This document shows positions 50,133-59,008 of a stretch of 64,000 bases of DNA, in pieces. Made by a program: the position numbers and the translations under genes. The stretch is from Mycolicibacterium sp. lyk4-40-TYG-92 (GTDB taxonomy: Bacteria; Actinomycetota; Actinomycetes; Mycobacteriales; Mycobacteriaceae). The DNA lies in NCBI RefSeq assembly GCF_030209435.1, contig NZ_JARVRX010000001.1, forward strand, positions 806,001 to 870,000, read 5' to 3'. The notes below the pieces were generated by a model that saw only the letters and a list, made by a program, of their open reading frames with translations, did no database searches and had not been told where the DNA came from. Each line of letters begins with the position of its first letter. The first letter of the stretch is position 1.

Positions 50133-51239
50133 ATGGTCCGCGAATGGTGGCGCACGCCGACCGACTACGAGGCGCAGGTCGAGTACTTCGCGAAGCGGTC
50201 GCTGACCGGACTGATCCAGTTCCTGGTCGGGCTCGGCGTCGGCATGGTCGGTTTGATCGTCATGATCGCCCAGTGGTCCGGTGACCAACCCGCCGGCGTG
50301 GCCGTCCGGGCCGTGTCGATCGTGTTCATCACGGCGATGTACGTGTGGAGCTGGGTGTGGTGGCTGGGGCCGTGGCCGTCGTACCGGCTGTCGCACGCGT
50401 TCATCATCAATGTCGACATCGGCGTCACCGTGGTGACCCTGCTCAACCAGAAGGTGCTGTCCGGCATGTTCGGGCTGAGTGCGCTGATGCTGGTGTCGTT
50501 CTACATCATCTTCTTCGACGGCCCGAAAGCGCATGCCATACACAGCTTCTGGGCGGTGTTGTCGATCGCGGCGATGGCTGCCGAGATCGCGGTGATGGGC
50601 GGCGGCGATCTGGTGCTGGCGTTCGTGAAGTTGTTGTCTGGCGGGGCGCTCGCGGTGGCGCCGATAGCTGCCCACTTCGGCATCTGGGCCCTGCGTAACG
50701 AAGCCAACGAGGCCTCGAACGACCCGCTGACGGGGTTGCTGAACCGCCGCGGCCTCAATCTCCACATCGACGACCTGCTGCGCGGCCACCGCAAGCGCGC
50801 GGCCGACGTCGTGGTCATCGTTATCGACCTGGACCGGTTCAAAGGCGTCAACGACCGGTTCGGCCACAGCGTCGGCGACGAGGTGCTGGTCCGGTGTGCC
50901 CGCCGTCTGGAGTCCGCCGTGCACGGCGGTGCGTTGGTGGCGCGAGTCGGGGGCGAGGAGTTCGTCGTCGTCGATGTCCTGCAGCCGGGGGGCTGGGCGT
51001 CCGTGGCCGACCGGATCCGGGTCGCGTTGTCCGGCCGCGGGGACCACGCGCCGATCACGGCGAGTATCGGGATCACCGCCGCGGGGATTGCGCACTTCGC
51101 TGAATTGGGTTGCGACCACGCGGAACTGCTCGGCGATCTGGTCGCACGCGCGGACGAGGCCATGTTCGTGGCCAAGCGTAGCGGCGGCAATGCCGTCAGC
51201 TACCTGCCGTCGATGCCCGACGCGGTTCGGACACCGTAG
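50133..51239 (+). CDS. Membrane diguanylate cyclase (GGDEF)
   Basis: 368 residues from ATG 50133 (MVREWWRTPTDYEAQ); a GTG at 50058 is in frame but gives an unlikely leader. Residues about 25-205 form 5-6 membrane helices, then a GGDEF domain with DPLTGLLNRRG, DLDRFKGVND and the active site G273-G-E-E-F277 (RVGGEEF). The catalytic loop is intact, so it should make cyclic di-GMP from GTP. No EAL domain is attached. Confidence 0.88.
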   Translation: MVREWWRTPTDYEAQVEYFAKRSLTGLIQFLVGLGVGMVGLIVMIAQWSGDQPAGVAVRAVSIVFITAMYVWSWVWWLGPWPSYRLSHAFIINVDIGVTVVTLLNQKVLSGMFGLSALMLVSFYIIFFDGPKAHAIHSFWAVLSIAAMAAEIAVMGGGDLVLAFVKLLSGGALAVAPIAAHFGIWALRNEANEASNDPLTGLLNRRGLNLHIDDLLRGHRKRAADVVVIVIDLDRFKGVNDRFGHSVGDEVLVRCARRLESAVHGGALVARVGGEEFVVVDVLQPGGWASVADRIRVALSGRGDHAPITASIGITAAGIAHFAELGCDHAELLGDLVARADEAMFVAKRSGGNAVSYLPSMPDAVRTP

Positions 51240-51337
51240 TGAACTATTGGCGATCCGCCGACGCGCGAGCGCCGCTCGGTCGCGGTGGCCCGACTCGGAT
51301 CGCCGGTGGCCCCAACACTGTTTGACCGGCTCTCCAG

Positions 51338-51364
51338 GCGGCCACCGGGATCCGGTGCTGCCGC
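51338..51364. terminator. Hairpin between GGDEF and HNH genes
   Basis: GCGGCCACCGG (51338-51348) pairs with CCGGTG plus GCCGC (51352-51364) with a two-base bulge and a GAT loop. It lies in the 267-base gap (51240-51506) between converging genes. A longer, looser dyad GGCGATCCG (51249-51257) / CGGATCGCC (51296-51304) is also there. Confidence 0.6.
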
Positions 51365-51506
51365 ATTCCCAGGGCTGACCGGACACCACACACCATGGCA
51401 GCCCCGTTGCGTTCGGCTGGTGCGCGGGCCTGCCGCTCCGCCGTCGAAGCGGCAGGCCCGTGATGTGTTCACTGTTGAGTTGTCAAGGTGCGCAAAGCTT
51501 TGTGTG

Positions 51507-52745
51507 TTATGCGGCGTGGTCGAGTCGCATGGTGCGGCGGTTGTAGGCCGGTACCGGGTTCCGTTGTGGGTCGACGGTGGCTGGTGGGATGAGCCAGGGG
51601 TGTTTGTCCAGCCCTATGACGACGCCCCAGCCGTCGTGGTGGACGTTGGCGTGGCAGGCCGGGCACAGCAGGCATCCGTTGCCCAGTGATGTCTCGCCGC
51701 CGTGGGTCCAGTGCACGATGTGATGGGCGTGGGTGCGCCCCGGGGGTGCGCCGCATTTGATGCAGCACCGGTCCCGTAGGTAGAGGGCTTTGCGTAGGTG
51801 CGGCGGGAACAGCCGTTTCTCCCGCCCCATGTCCAGGGGCACCTGTTCGTCGTCCACGACGACGGTCGTCACAGCCGTGTCGCAGCAGATCCGTTCCAGG
51901 GTCATGGTGCTGATCGACCCCATGAACTCGAGCTGACCCATGTCCGGGGTGTCGGCGGGCACCGTCACCAACAGTTGGGTCCGTGGCGCGGACGCGACAT
52001 CTCCGCCGCGGGCGGCGATGTCGAGCATCGCTTCCAGGGCATCGGCGCGGCGCCGGCTGGCGGATCGGGTGTCGGGGCTGCCGTCGGGTTCGGGTCGCGG
52101 CGCCGACAGCTCTTCCACTGCGGCGACCAGCTTGGCGCCGACTTCGGCATCCAGATCCGCCCGCACCTGCAGCCGCCCGTCAGAGGTGACCCGGTGGTCG
52201 AGGGTGTTGACCGACCGATCCTCCGCCGCCGGCAACCCACCCTCGGCGGCGGCGGCGCGGTTGCCCAACTTTCGGGCCCGGTCCGCGATCGCGGCCGGGG
52301 TGGCTCCGGAGAAGAACTGCCCCAACAAATCCGTCACCTGGCGGAATCGGGCTTCCTCGTCCACCTCGCCGGGGGATCGGGCTCGAATGTGGTTGATGCC
52401 TTTGACGATCGCATCGACATGCTCACCCGAGACCGCCCCATCGCACGCGTGCGCCGCCAGCGTCGGCAGCAACGGCAGCGCCGCACCGACTCGAACCAGC
52501 CGCTCAGCGACCGCCGGTGCGCAGCCCAGCGACATCAGCAGTTCCCGCAGCGTCCGCCCCTGCGTAGCGGCAACACCACAGCGGTCCAACACCCCGGCCA
52601 GCGTCGCCGCCAGATGATCGACCACATTCCGCATCCTCAACAGACACCGCGCCACCTCCAGCGCGTCGTCCCCGGCCATCTCGTCGGGGACCACCACGTC
52701 ACGAAGGTGGTCGAGAAGGGGGTGGAGATCCGGTGCGATTCCCAT
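51507..52745 (-). CDS. DUF222/HNH endonuclease (13E12-repeat type)
   Basis: 412 residues from ATG 52745 (MGIAPDLHPLLDHL); longer frames run through the promoter. The N-terminal DUF222 helical region (about 1-300) is followed by an HNH nuclease module with paired CxxC zinc sites (CIKCGAPPG; CPACHANVHH) and HHIVHWTHGGETSLGNG. This is the family of the mycobacterial REP13E12 proteins, often linked to mobile DNA. A LexA box and -10 lie directly upstream. Confidence 0.9.
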   Translation of the reverse strand: MGIAPDLHPLLDHLRDVVVPDEMAGDDALEVARCLLRMRNVVDHLAATLAGVLDRCGVAATQGRTLRELLMSLGCAPAVAERLVRVGAALPLLPTLAAHACDGAVSGEHVDAIVKGINHIRARSPGEVDEEARFRQVTDLLGQFFSGATPAAIADRARKLGNRAAAAEGGLPAAEDRSVNTLDHRVTSDGRLQVRADLDAEVGAKLVAAVEELSAPRPEPDGSPDTRSASRRRADALEAMLDIAARGGDVASAPRTQLLVTVPADTPDMGQLEFMGSISTMTLERICCDTAVTTVVVDDEQVPLDMGREKRLFPPHLRKALYLRDRCCIKCGAPPGRTHAHHIVHWTHGGETSLGNGCLLCPACHANVHHDGWGVVIGLDKHPWLIPPATVDPQRNPVPAYNRRTMRLDHAA

Positions 52746-52756
52746 ACCCAATTGTA

Positions 52757-52772
52757 TCGAACAAATGTTCGA
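52757..52772 (-). promoter_or_regulatory. LexA (SOS) box of the HNH gene
   Basis: TCGAACAAATGTTCGA matches the mycobacterial SOS box TCGAAC-N4-GTTCGA exactly. Read on the minus strand, it is followed at once by a -10 element TACAAT (52756-52751) and then the ATG 5 bases later, so LexA would block the promoter and the mRNA would be leaderless. Confidence 0.85.
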
Positions 52773-53031
52773 ACAGCAAGCAATTTTCCGGCTACATGTC
52801 GGGACGCCGGTGGCGGTCCGGGTGATCTTGGTGGGGAACTTCTGGTGACAAGCGCGGGAGGCGGCCGTCCATACACCTACCGCCTCCATCCGGCGGCCGG
52901 CTTCTTTGTTGGCCCATGTGCTCATGCCGGCCATGCGCCCGCGTCAGGTGGGCATCGCTGCCGCGGGATCGCCTTGGTAGACAAACGTATACACCAGACG
53001 GAGACGCCGGCGACTCCGTGGTGTGGCGTGC

Positions 53032-53799
53032 TCAGGCGCGCACGATCGACGGCCCCAGGGCTTCGTAGCGGGCCGCCTCCGCGGCCGGTAGTTCCGTGCC
53101 GGTGACGATCGCCTCGAAGTCGGATACCTCGGCGAACCGGCAGAAGCTGGTCTCACCGAACTTGGAATCGGCGGCCACGAGGATGCGCCGCATCGCGACC
53201 GACACCGCTGTCTGCTTGACCGCGGCCACGGCGGGATCAGGAGTGGTCAGCCCATGCTCGGGCGTGATGCCGTTGGTGCCGAGGTAGGCGACATCGATGA
53301 CCAGGCTGCGCAATCGCTCCACCGCCCAGTTGTCCACCGTCGCCAGGGTTCGTCCGCGCATTCGTCCCCCGAGCAACAACACCGTCACGGTCTCGCTGTG
53401 GGCGAGCGCCTCGGCGGCCAGCAGCGACGACGTCACCACTGTCAGCTCCTGGTCGGCGAGCCGCTCGGCGATCAGTCGCGGAGTGAAACCCTCATCCAGA
53501 TAAACGGTTTCAGATCCGTGCAGCAGATCCGCGGCCGCTGCCGCGATCCGGTGTTTCTGGGCCAGGTCGACCTGGCTGCGGAACTCCACCGTCGATTCGA
53601 ACGCTGCTGTCTCCAGCGGTATGGCGCCACCGTGGACCCGTTTGAGCATGCGCCGCCCGGCCAGCACCTTCAGATCGCGACGGATGGTCTCCGACGCCAC
53701 GTTCAGTTCTTCGGCCAGAGCCAACACCTCGACCCGCCCGCGGGTGCGGGCGAACTCGACGATGCGGCGCTGACGGCTGTCTGAATCCACGGAAGACAT
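53032..53799 (-). CDS. DeoR-family regulator of the mannitol PTS
   Basis: 255 residues. The N-terminal DeoR winged helix (RQRRIVEFARTRGRVEVLALAEELNVASETIRRDL, quoted in part) is followed by the sugar-phosphate-binding domain (DEGFTPRLIAERL; GTNGITPEHGLTTPD; DSKFGETSF). It lies 15 bases after the PTS gene on the same strand, so it is in the same operon and probably controls it in response to a polyol phosphate. The 286 bases between it and the HNH gene contain only the SOS promoter. Confidence 0.9.
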   Translation of the reverse strand: MSSVDSDSRQRRIVEFARTRGRVEVLALAEELNVASETIRRDLKVLAGRRMLKRVHGGAIPLETAAFESTVEFRSQVDLAQKHRIAAAAADLLHGSETVYLDEGFTPRLIAERLADQELTVVTSSLLAAEALAHSETVTVLLLGGRMRGRTLATVDNWAVERLRSLVIDVAYLGTNGITPEHGLTTPDPAVAAVKQTAVSVAMRRILVAADSKFGETSFCRFAEVSDFEAIVTGTELPAAEAARYEALGPSIVRA

Positions 53800-53814
53800 T
53801 CTTACGGTCGTCGT

Positions 53815-55791
53815 CTATGGGCTTTCGCTCAGCACCGCCCGGACTTCCTCGGGGGTGCTGGCCCGGCGCAACCGCTCGACCTCGTCCTTGTTCAGGAACA
53901 CGTGGGCGATCCGGGTGAGAAGCGCCATGTGGTCCTTGCCGGCGCCGGCGATACCCACTACGAACTCGGCGGGCTTGCCGTTCCAGTCGATGGGTTCGGG
54001 ATAGCGGACGAACGAGATCCCGGAATGGCGGATCGCGCCCTTGGCGTCGTTGGTGCCGTGCGGGATCGCCAGGCCGTTGCCCATGTACGTCGACACCGAT
54101 TTCTCCCGCTCGTGCATGGCGTCGACGTAGGTTTCGTCGACGGCCCTGGCGGCGACCAGGAGTCGGCCGGCCTCCGTGATCGCGGCCGAAGCGGTGGTAG
54201 CCGAGCCGGCCAGCACGATCGAATCGAGCGAGAGCACATCGTCGGGTTGGGCGTCGGAGGCGGGTTCGGTTGGGGCCGTGGCCGATTCACCCGAAGGCCC
54301 CGAGGCGCCATTGGTACGTCCCAGCAGTTCGACGATTTCGTCGTAGCGGGGCGAGTTCATGAAGTCGTCGACCGAGACGTGGAGCGCCGACGGGGTCTTC
54401 TGGCGGGCTCGCTCGGTGAGATCGCGATGGGTGACCGCCAGGCCGTAGGTATCGGTGAGATTGGAGATCGCCTGGTTGACCACTGTCACGCCGGTGATCC
54501 CGGCGTCCCGGATCTTCTTGCGCAGCACCGAGGCGCCCATCGCCGACGAACCCATGCCGGCGTCGCAGGCGAACACGATGTTGGAGATGGGAGCGGTCGA
54601 GCCGCCGACCAGCGCCGCGGCGACACTGGACCGCTTGCCCTTAAGTGCCTCCATTTCGGCTGTGGCGGCGGCCAGATCGGGCTCGTCGGTGGCGCGGTCG
54701 GTCTTGAGCAGTACGGCCGCCACTGCGAACGAGACGGCCGCCGCCCCCAGCACCGACAGCGTGACGCCGAGGTAGCTGCCGCTCGCGGTCTGGGCATAGA
54801 CGGCGATGATCGAACCGGGCGCGGCGGGCGCGCGCAGGCCGGATCCGAACAGCACGTTGATGAAGATGCCCGTCATTCCGCCGAGGATGGTGGCGGCGAT
54901 CAGCTTCGGCTTCATGAGTACGTACGGGAAATAGATCTCATGGATGCCGCCGAGGAACTGGATGATCGCGGCGCCCGGTGCCGATGCCTTGGCGGCGCCA
55001 CGGCCGAACACCATGAACGCCAAGAGGATTCCGAGGCCGGGCCCGGGGTTGGCTTCCAGCAGGAACAGGACCGATTTGCCGGTGGCGAGCGCCTGGGTCG
55101 TACCCAGCGGGGTGAGCACGCCATGGTTGATGGCGTTGTTGAGGAAGAGCACCTTGGCGGGTTCGATGAAGATCGAGGTCAATGGCAGCAGGTCGTGCCC
55201 GACGAGGAAGTCGACGACGTGGCCGGCACCGCGGGTGAACGCCGACACCACCGGGCCGACGCCGAAGAATCCGATGACGGCCATCACCAGGCCGGCGATC
55301 CCGGCCGAGAAATTGTTCACCAGCATCTCGAAGCCGGGGCGGATCTTGCCGTCCCACAACGCATCCAGCTTCTTGATGACCCAGCCGCCCAAGGGGCCCA
55401 TGAGCATTGCGCCCATGAACATCGGAACATCGGATCCGGCAACCACTCCCATGGTGGTGATGGCGCCGACGACGGCTCCGCGGGTTCCGTACACCATCCG
55501 GCCGCCGGTGGATCCGATGAGGATCGGGAGCAGGTAGGTGATCATCGGCCCGACGATGCCGCCCTTCTCGTAGGCGCCCCAACCGCCGATGTGGGCCACC
55601 CAGCCATCCGGGTTCTGCAGCGAGTGAAAGAGGCCGGGCAGCCAGCCGGTCTTGATGAACAGTGCGGTGATGAGGCCCCACGCGATGAAGGCGCCGATGT
55701 TCGGCATCACCATGTTCGACAGCGCGGTGCCGAGCTGCTGTATCCGCACGCGCAGGCTGACGCGCTGGGGTGTTTCCGTCGTTGCAGTCAC
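53815..55791 (-). CDS. mtlA: PTS mannitol-type transporter EIICBA
   Basis: 658 residues from GTG 55791 with GGAGG upstream. Order: EIIC membrane domain (about 15-345; MVMPNIGAFIAWGL, GGIHEIYFPYVLMKP), EIIB with the phosphorylated C409 (FACDAGMGSSAMG), a Ser/Ala/Pro linker, and EIIA with H578 (GLAIPHGTND). The fused CBA form is the mannitol type; mannitol enters as mannitol-1-phosphate. General PTS enzymes are not in this window. Confidence 0.92.
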   Translation of the reverse strand: MTATTETPQRVSLRVRIQQLGTALSNMVMPNIGAFIAWGLITALFIKTGWLPGLFHSLQNPDGWVAHIGGWGAYEKGGIVGPMITYLLPILIGSTGGRMVYGTRGAVVGAITTMGVVAGSDVPMFMGAMLMGPLGGWVIKKLDALWDGKIRPGFEMLVNNFSAGIAGLVMAVIGFFGVGPVVSAFTRGAGHVVDFLVGHDLLPLTSIFIEPAKVLFLNNAINHGVLTPLGTTQALATGKSVLFLLEANPGPGLGILLAFMVFGRGAAKASAPGAAIIQFLGGIHEIYFPYVLMKPKLIAATILGGMTGIFINVLFGSGLRAPAAPGSIIAVYAQTASGSYLGVTLSVLGAAAVSFAVAAVLLKTDRATDEPDLAAATAEMEALKGKRSSVAAALVGGSTAPISNIVFACDAGMGSSAMGASVLRKKIRDAGITGVTVVNQAISNLTDTYGLAVTHRDLTERARQKTPSALHVSVDDFMNSPRYDEIVELLGRTNGASGPSGESATAPTEPASDAQPDDVLSLDSIVLAGSATTASAAITEAGRLLVAARAVDETYVDAMHEREKSVSTYMGNGLAIPHGTNDAKGAIRHSGISFVRYPEPIDWNGKPAEFVVGIAGAGKDHMALLTRIAHVFLNKDEVERLRRASTPEEVRAVLSESP

Positions 55792-55822
55792 TGTGCTGGA
55801 CCTCCGCTTGACCCACCGTGAA

Positions 55823-55838
55823 GGTGATGCCCGTCACA
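55823..55838. promoter_or_regulatory. CRP-like site in the PTS/dehydrogenase promoter region
   Basis: GGTGA-TGCCCG-TCACA differs at one base from the mycobacterial CRP consensus TGTGA-N6-TCACA. It lies 32 bases upstream of the mtlA start, in the shared intergenic region, so cAMP control of polyol use is plausible. Confidence 0.45.
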
Positions 55839-55859
55839 TCACCGTGTGATACGAGTAAA

Positions 55860-55904
55860 GCCCACAAGTGGGCACGTTGGCAAGAAAATGGGCAAAAGTG
55901 GGCA
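55860..55904. promoter_or_regulatory. Phased TGGGCA repeats with dyad GCCCAC-AA-GTGGGC
   Basis: TGGGCA occurs at 55869, 55889 and 55899, spaced 20 and 10 bases, one or two helical turns. The first is part of a perfect inverted repeat (55860-55873). They lie between mtlA and the polyol dehydrogenase and are the best candidate binding sites for the DeoR regulator. Confidence 0.6.
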
Positions 55905-56002
55905 GAGAATTGTTTGGATTTCTGCCCGAATTGCGGTTAGAGTGGCCGCAGAGTGAACCACGACACACCCGCCGGCCAGGCCGGAGAACCGGAAGGAACG
56001 CC

Positions 56003-57076
56003 ATGAAAGCGCTGCGCTACTACGCACCCGAGGACGTCCGGCTCGAAGATGTGCCCGAACCTGTGTGCGGGCCCGACGAGATCAAGATTCGGGTGCGCAA
56101 CTGTTCGACCTGCGGCACCGATGTCAAAATCCTGCACAACGGGCACCAGAACCTGACCCCGCCGCGGACCATCGGGCACGAGATCGCCGGCGACATCGTC
56201 GAGGTCGGAGCCGAGGTGAATCCCACGTACGGCACCGAATGGGCGCCGGGCGACCGGGTGCAGGTGATCGCTGCCGTGCCGTGCGGTGAGTGCCACGAAT
56301 GCGCCAAGGGCTGGATGGCGGTGTGCCAGAACCAGACGTCCATGGGTTACCAGTACGACGGCGGGTTCGCCGAGTACATGATCGTGCCCCGTCAGGTTCT
56401 CAAAGTCGATGGGCTGAACCGGATTCCGGACAACGTCGGCTACGACGAGGCATCGGCGGCGGAGCCCTTCGCCTGCGCCATCAACGCCCAGGATCTGCTC
56501 GGCATCGAGCCGGGTGACACCGTCGTGGTGTTCGGTGCCGGCCCCATCGGGTGCATGCACATCCGCATCGCGCGCGGCGTGCACAACTGCGGGCCGGTGT
56601 ACCTGGTCGACGTCAACGACGCCCGGCTGAAGATGTCCGCCGACGCGGTGCACCCAGACGAGGTGATCAACGCGGCCGATACCGATGTGGTCGCACGGGT
56701 CCTGGAGCTGACGGACGGGCGTGGCGCCGATGTGGTGATCACCGCGACCGCCGCCAACATCACTCAGGAACAGGCCATCGCGATGGCAGCGCGCAATGGC
56801 CGCATCTCGTTTTTCGGTGGCCTGCCCAAGACCAACCCGACGATCACCTGTGATTCCAACGTGGTGCACTACCGGCAGCTGCACATCCACGGCGCGAACG
56901 GGTCCGCACCCGAGCACAACAAGCGCGCGCTGCAGTACATCTCGACCGGTCAGGTACCGGTCAAGGACTTGATCACGCGGCACATCGCGCTCGACGAGGT
57001 TCTCGACGCGTTCGGCATCGTCCAGAACGGCGAGGCCATCAAGGTGACGGTGGAGCCCAGCGCGGTGCTCGTCTGA
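56003..57076 (+). CDS. Zinc-dependent polyol(-phosphate) dehydrogenase
   Basis: 357 residues from ATG 56003 with GGAAGGA at 55991-55997. A medium-chain zinc dehydrogenase: catalytic zinc in CSTCGTD and IGHEIAG, structural zinc in CGECHECAKGWMAVC, NAD loop VFGAGPIGCMHIRIA. It resembles sorbitol/galactitol-phosphate dehydrogenases. Divergent from mtlA, it probably oxidises the mannitol- or related polyol phosphate delivered by the PTS to a ketose phosphate. Exact substrate is open. Confidence 0.85.
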   Translation: MKALRYYAPEDVRLEDVPEPVCGPDEIKIRVRNCSTCGTDVKILHNGHQNLTPPRTIGHEIAGDIVEVGAEVNPTYGTEWAPGDRVQVIAAVPCGECHECAKGWMAVCQNQTSMGYQYDGGFAEYMIVPRQVLKVDGLNRIPDNVGYDEASAAEPFACAINAQDLLGIEPGDTVVVFGAGPIGCMHIRIARGVHNCGPVYLVDVNDARLKMSADAVHPDEVINAADTDVVARVLELTDGRGADVVITATAANITQEQAIAMAARNGRISFFGGLPKTNPTITCDSNVVHYRQLHIHGANGSAPEHNKRALQYISTGQVPVKDLITRHIALDEVLDAFGIVQNGEAIKVTVEPSAVLV

Positions 57077-57079
57077 GCC

Positions 57080-57445
57080 TCAGCCGCCGACGGCCGCGAT
57101 GTAGCCGCCGATCGCCAGCGCGCACAGGAACGCACACAGCCCCAGCGTGCCGGCGGCGAACGGCCATGCCGGGCGGCGCTTCGCGAGGCGGATGACGGTG
57201 ACGACGGTGCCGGCCAGGGCGACCGCCATGGCGGCGATAAAGCCCGCGGCCATGGCGTTGATCCCGGCGTCGATGTGGCACGTGGCTGGCGGGCAGTAGT
57301 CGGTGAACGCCATCGCGAACACGGCGAAGAATGCGGCCACGCCGCCGCCGACGTAGGTGAGCACCAGCGCGCTGATGGACGCGGCGAGATCGCCACCCGA
57401 GATCGGCGGCTTGGCCGGTTGCGGCGGCAGATAGCCGTAGGTCAT
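57080..57445 (-). CDS. Small membrane protein, unknown function
   Basis: 121 residues with four hydrophobic segments (about 22-45, 63-84, 93-118 and a shorter one) after a Pro-rich N-terminus (MTYGYLPPQPAKPP). Two cysteines flank the first loop (CPPATC). It ends 3 bases from the polyol dehydrogenase stop. I do not recognise the family; DUF-type actinobacterial membrane proteins look like this. Confidence 0.6.
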   Translation of the reverse strand: MTYGYLPPQPAKPPISGGDLAASISALVLTYVGGGVAAFFAVFAMAFTDYCPPATCHIDAGINAMAAGFIAAMAVALAGTVVTVIRLAKRRPAWPFAAGTLGLCAFLCALAIGGYIAAVGG

Positions 57446-57582
57446 GGCGGGATGTTATCCGCGCCGAACGTGAGCTCGTGTGCGAACTTCCGCTGAGTTT
57501 TCGGACATCAGCCCACGTTCGTCGCCCGAATTTGACGCACATGCCAACCCCGGCCCGGTGGATCTGCGTAACCTTCGGAGCT

Positions 57583-58995
57583 ATGCGGCACTACTACACC
57601 GCCGAGCAGATTCGCGCGGCCGAGGCGCCGCTGTTGGCTTCCCTGCCCGATGGCGCGTTGATGCGCCGGGCGGCCTACGGGCTGGCGACGGCGATTGCCA
57701 CCGAACTCAAGGCCCGCACGGGCGGGGTCTCGGGTCGCCAGGTCTGCGCTGTCGTCGGGTCCGGGGACAACGGCGGTGACGCATTGTGGGCGGCCACGTT
57801 TCTGCGCCGGCGCGGGGCCACCGCAACCGCCGTGCTCCTCAGCCCGGACCGCACCCACACCAAGGCACTCGAAGCGTTCCGCAAAGCCGGCGGACGAGTC
57901 GTCGAGAATGTCCCGACGGCAACAGATTTGGTGATCGACGGCGTCGTCGGCATCGGCGCCACCGGACCGCTGCGGCCCAACGCCGCCGCCGTGTTCGCGG
58001 CGAACACCGCGCCCGTCGTCGCCGTCGACCTCCCCAGCGGCATCGATGTGCAGACCGGTGCCGCCGACGGGCCCCATGTCCGCGCCGCACTGACCGTCAC
58101 CTTCGGCGGGCTCAAACCGGTGCACGGACTGGCCGACTGCGGCCGCGTCGGGCTGATCGACATCGGACTCGACCTGCGGGAGCCGGCGTTCCTCGGATTC
58201 GAAGCGCACGACGTCCGCGCCCGCTGGCCGGTGCCGCACCCGTCCGACGACAAGTACAGCCAGGGCGTCAAGGGCGTGCTTGCCGGGTCGGCGACCTATC
58301 CGGGTGCGGCGATCCTGAGTACCGGCGCTGCCGTCGCCGCCACCTCCGGCATGGTCCGTTACGCCGGCTCCGCGCACGCCGAAGTGGTGTCGCACTGGCC
58401 GGAAGTCGTTGCGGCGCCGGATGCGACGGCTGCGGGGCGGGTCCAGGCGTGGGTGGTCGGCCCGGGGCTGGGCACCGACACCGCCGGCGAGGAGGCGCTG
58501 CGCTTCGCGCTGGCCACCGACCTGCCCGTGATCGTCGACGCCGACGCGCTGACCCTGTTGGCCGCCGACCTCGACCTCGTCGCGGACCGCACGGCACCCA
58601 CGGTGCTGACCCCGCATGCCGGTGAATTCGCCCGGCTCGCAGGACATCCGCCAGGCTCCGACCGGGTGGCGGCCACCCGTGAACTCGCCGACCGCCTGGG
58701 TGCCACCGTCCTGCTGAAGGGCAACGTCACCATCGTCGCCGACCCGGGCGGCCCCACCTATCTCAGTCCTGCCGGCCAATCCTGGGCTGCCACAGCGGGA
58801 TCCGGTGACGTTCTGTCCGGCATGATCGGCGCCCTGCTGGCGTCGGGCATCGTGCCGGGAGAGGCTGCGGCGATGGCGGCGTTCGTGCACGCCCGGGCGG
58901 CCGATCTCGCCGCACACGATCCCGGTCCTCGTCCCGCGCCGACGTCGGCGCACCGCATCTTGGCCCATGTCCGGGCCGCCATCGCATCGCTCTAG
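57583..58995 (+). CDS. nnr: Bifunctional NAD(P)HX epimerase/dehydratase
   Basis: 470 residues from ATG 57583. The N-terminal YjeF epimerase domain (VVGSGDNGGDALWAATFLRRRG; VIDGVVGIGATG) is fused to the ADP-dependent dehydratase domain (WVVGPGLGTDTAGEEALRFAL; TPHAGEFARLAG; SWAATAGSGDVLSGMIGALLA). It repairs hydrated NADH and NADPH. A TAACCT hexamer at 57569-57574 is placed for a nearly leaderless start. Gene order before gadB-alr is the mycobacterial one. Confidence 0.95.
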   Translation: MRHYYTAEQIRAAEAPLLASLPDGALMRRAAYGLATAIATELKARTGGVSGRQVCAVVGSGDNGGDALWAATFLRRRGATATAVLLSPDRTHTKALEAFRKAGGRVVENVPTATDLVIDGVVGIGATGPLRPNAAAVFAANTAPVVAVDLPSGIDVQTGAADGPHVRAALTVTFGGLKPVHGLADCGRVGLIDIGLDLREPAFLGFEAHDVRARWPVPHPSDDKYSQGVKGVLAGSATYPGAAILSTGAAVAATSGMVRYAGSAHAEVVSHWPEVVAAPDATAAGRVQAWVVGPGLGTDTAGEEALRFALATDLPVIVDADALTLLAADLDLVADRTAPTVLTPHAGEFARLAGHPPGSDRVAATRELADRLGATVLLKGNVTIVADPGGPTYLSPAGQSWAATAGSGDVLSGMIGALLASGIVPGEAAAMAAFVHARAADLAAHDPGPRPAPTSAHRILAHVRAAIASL

Positions 58996-59008
58996 GAAGG
59001 GAACTTTT

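Noticed and set aside
51470..51500. Attachment-site-like sequence after the HNH gene
   Set aside because: A stretch resembling the 3' flank of 13E12 genes was noticed, but no second copy or integrase is in the window.
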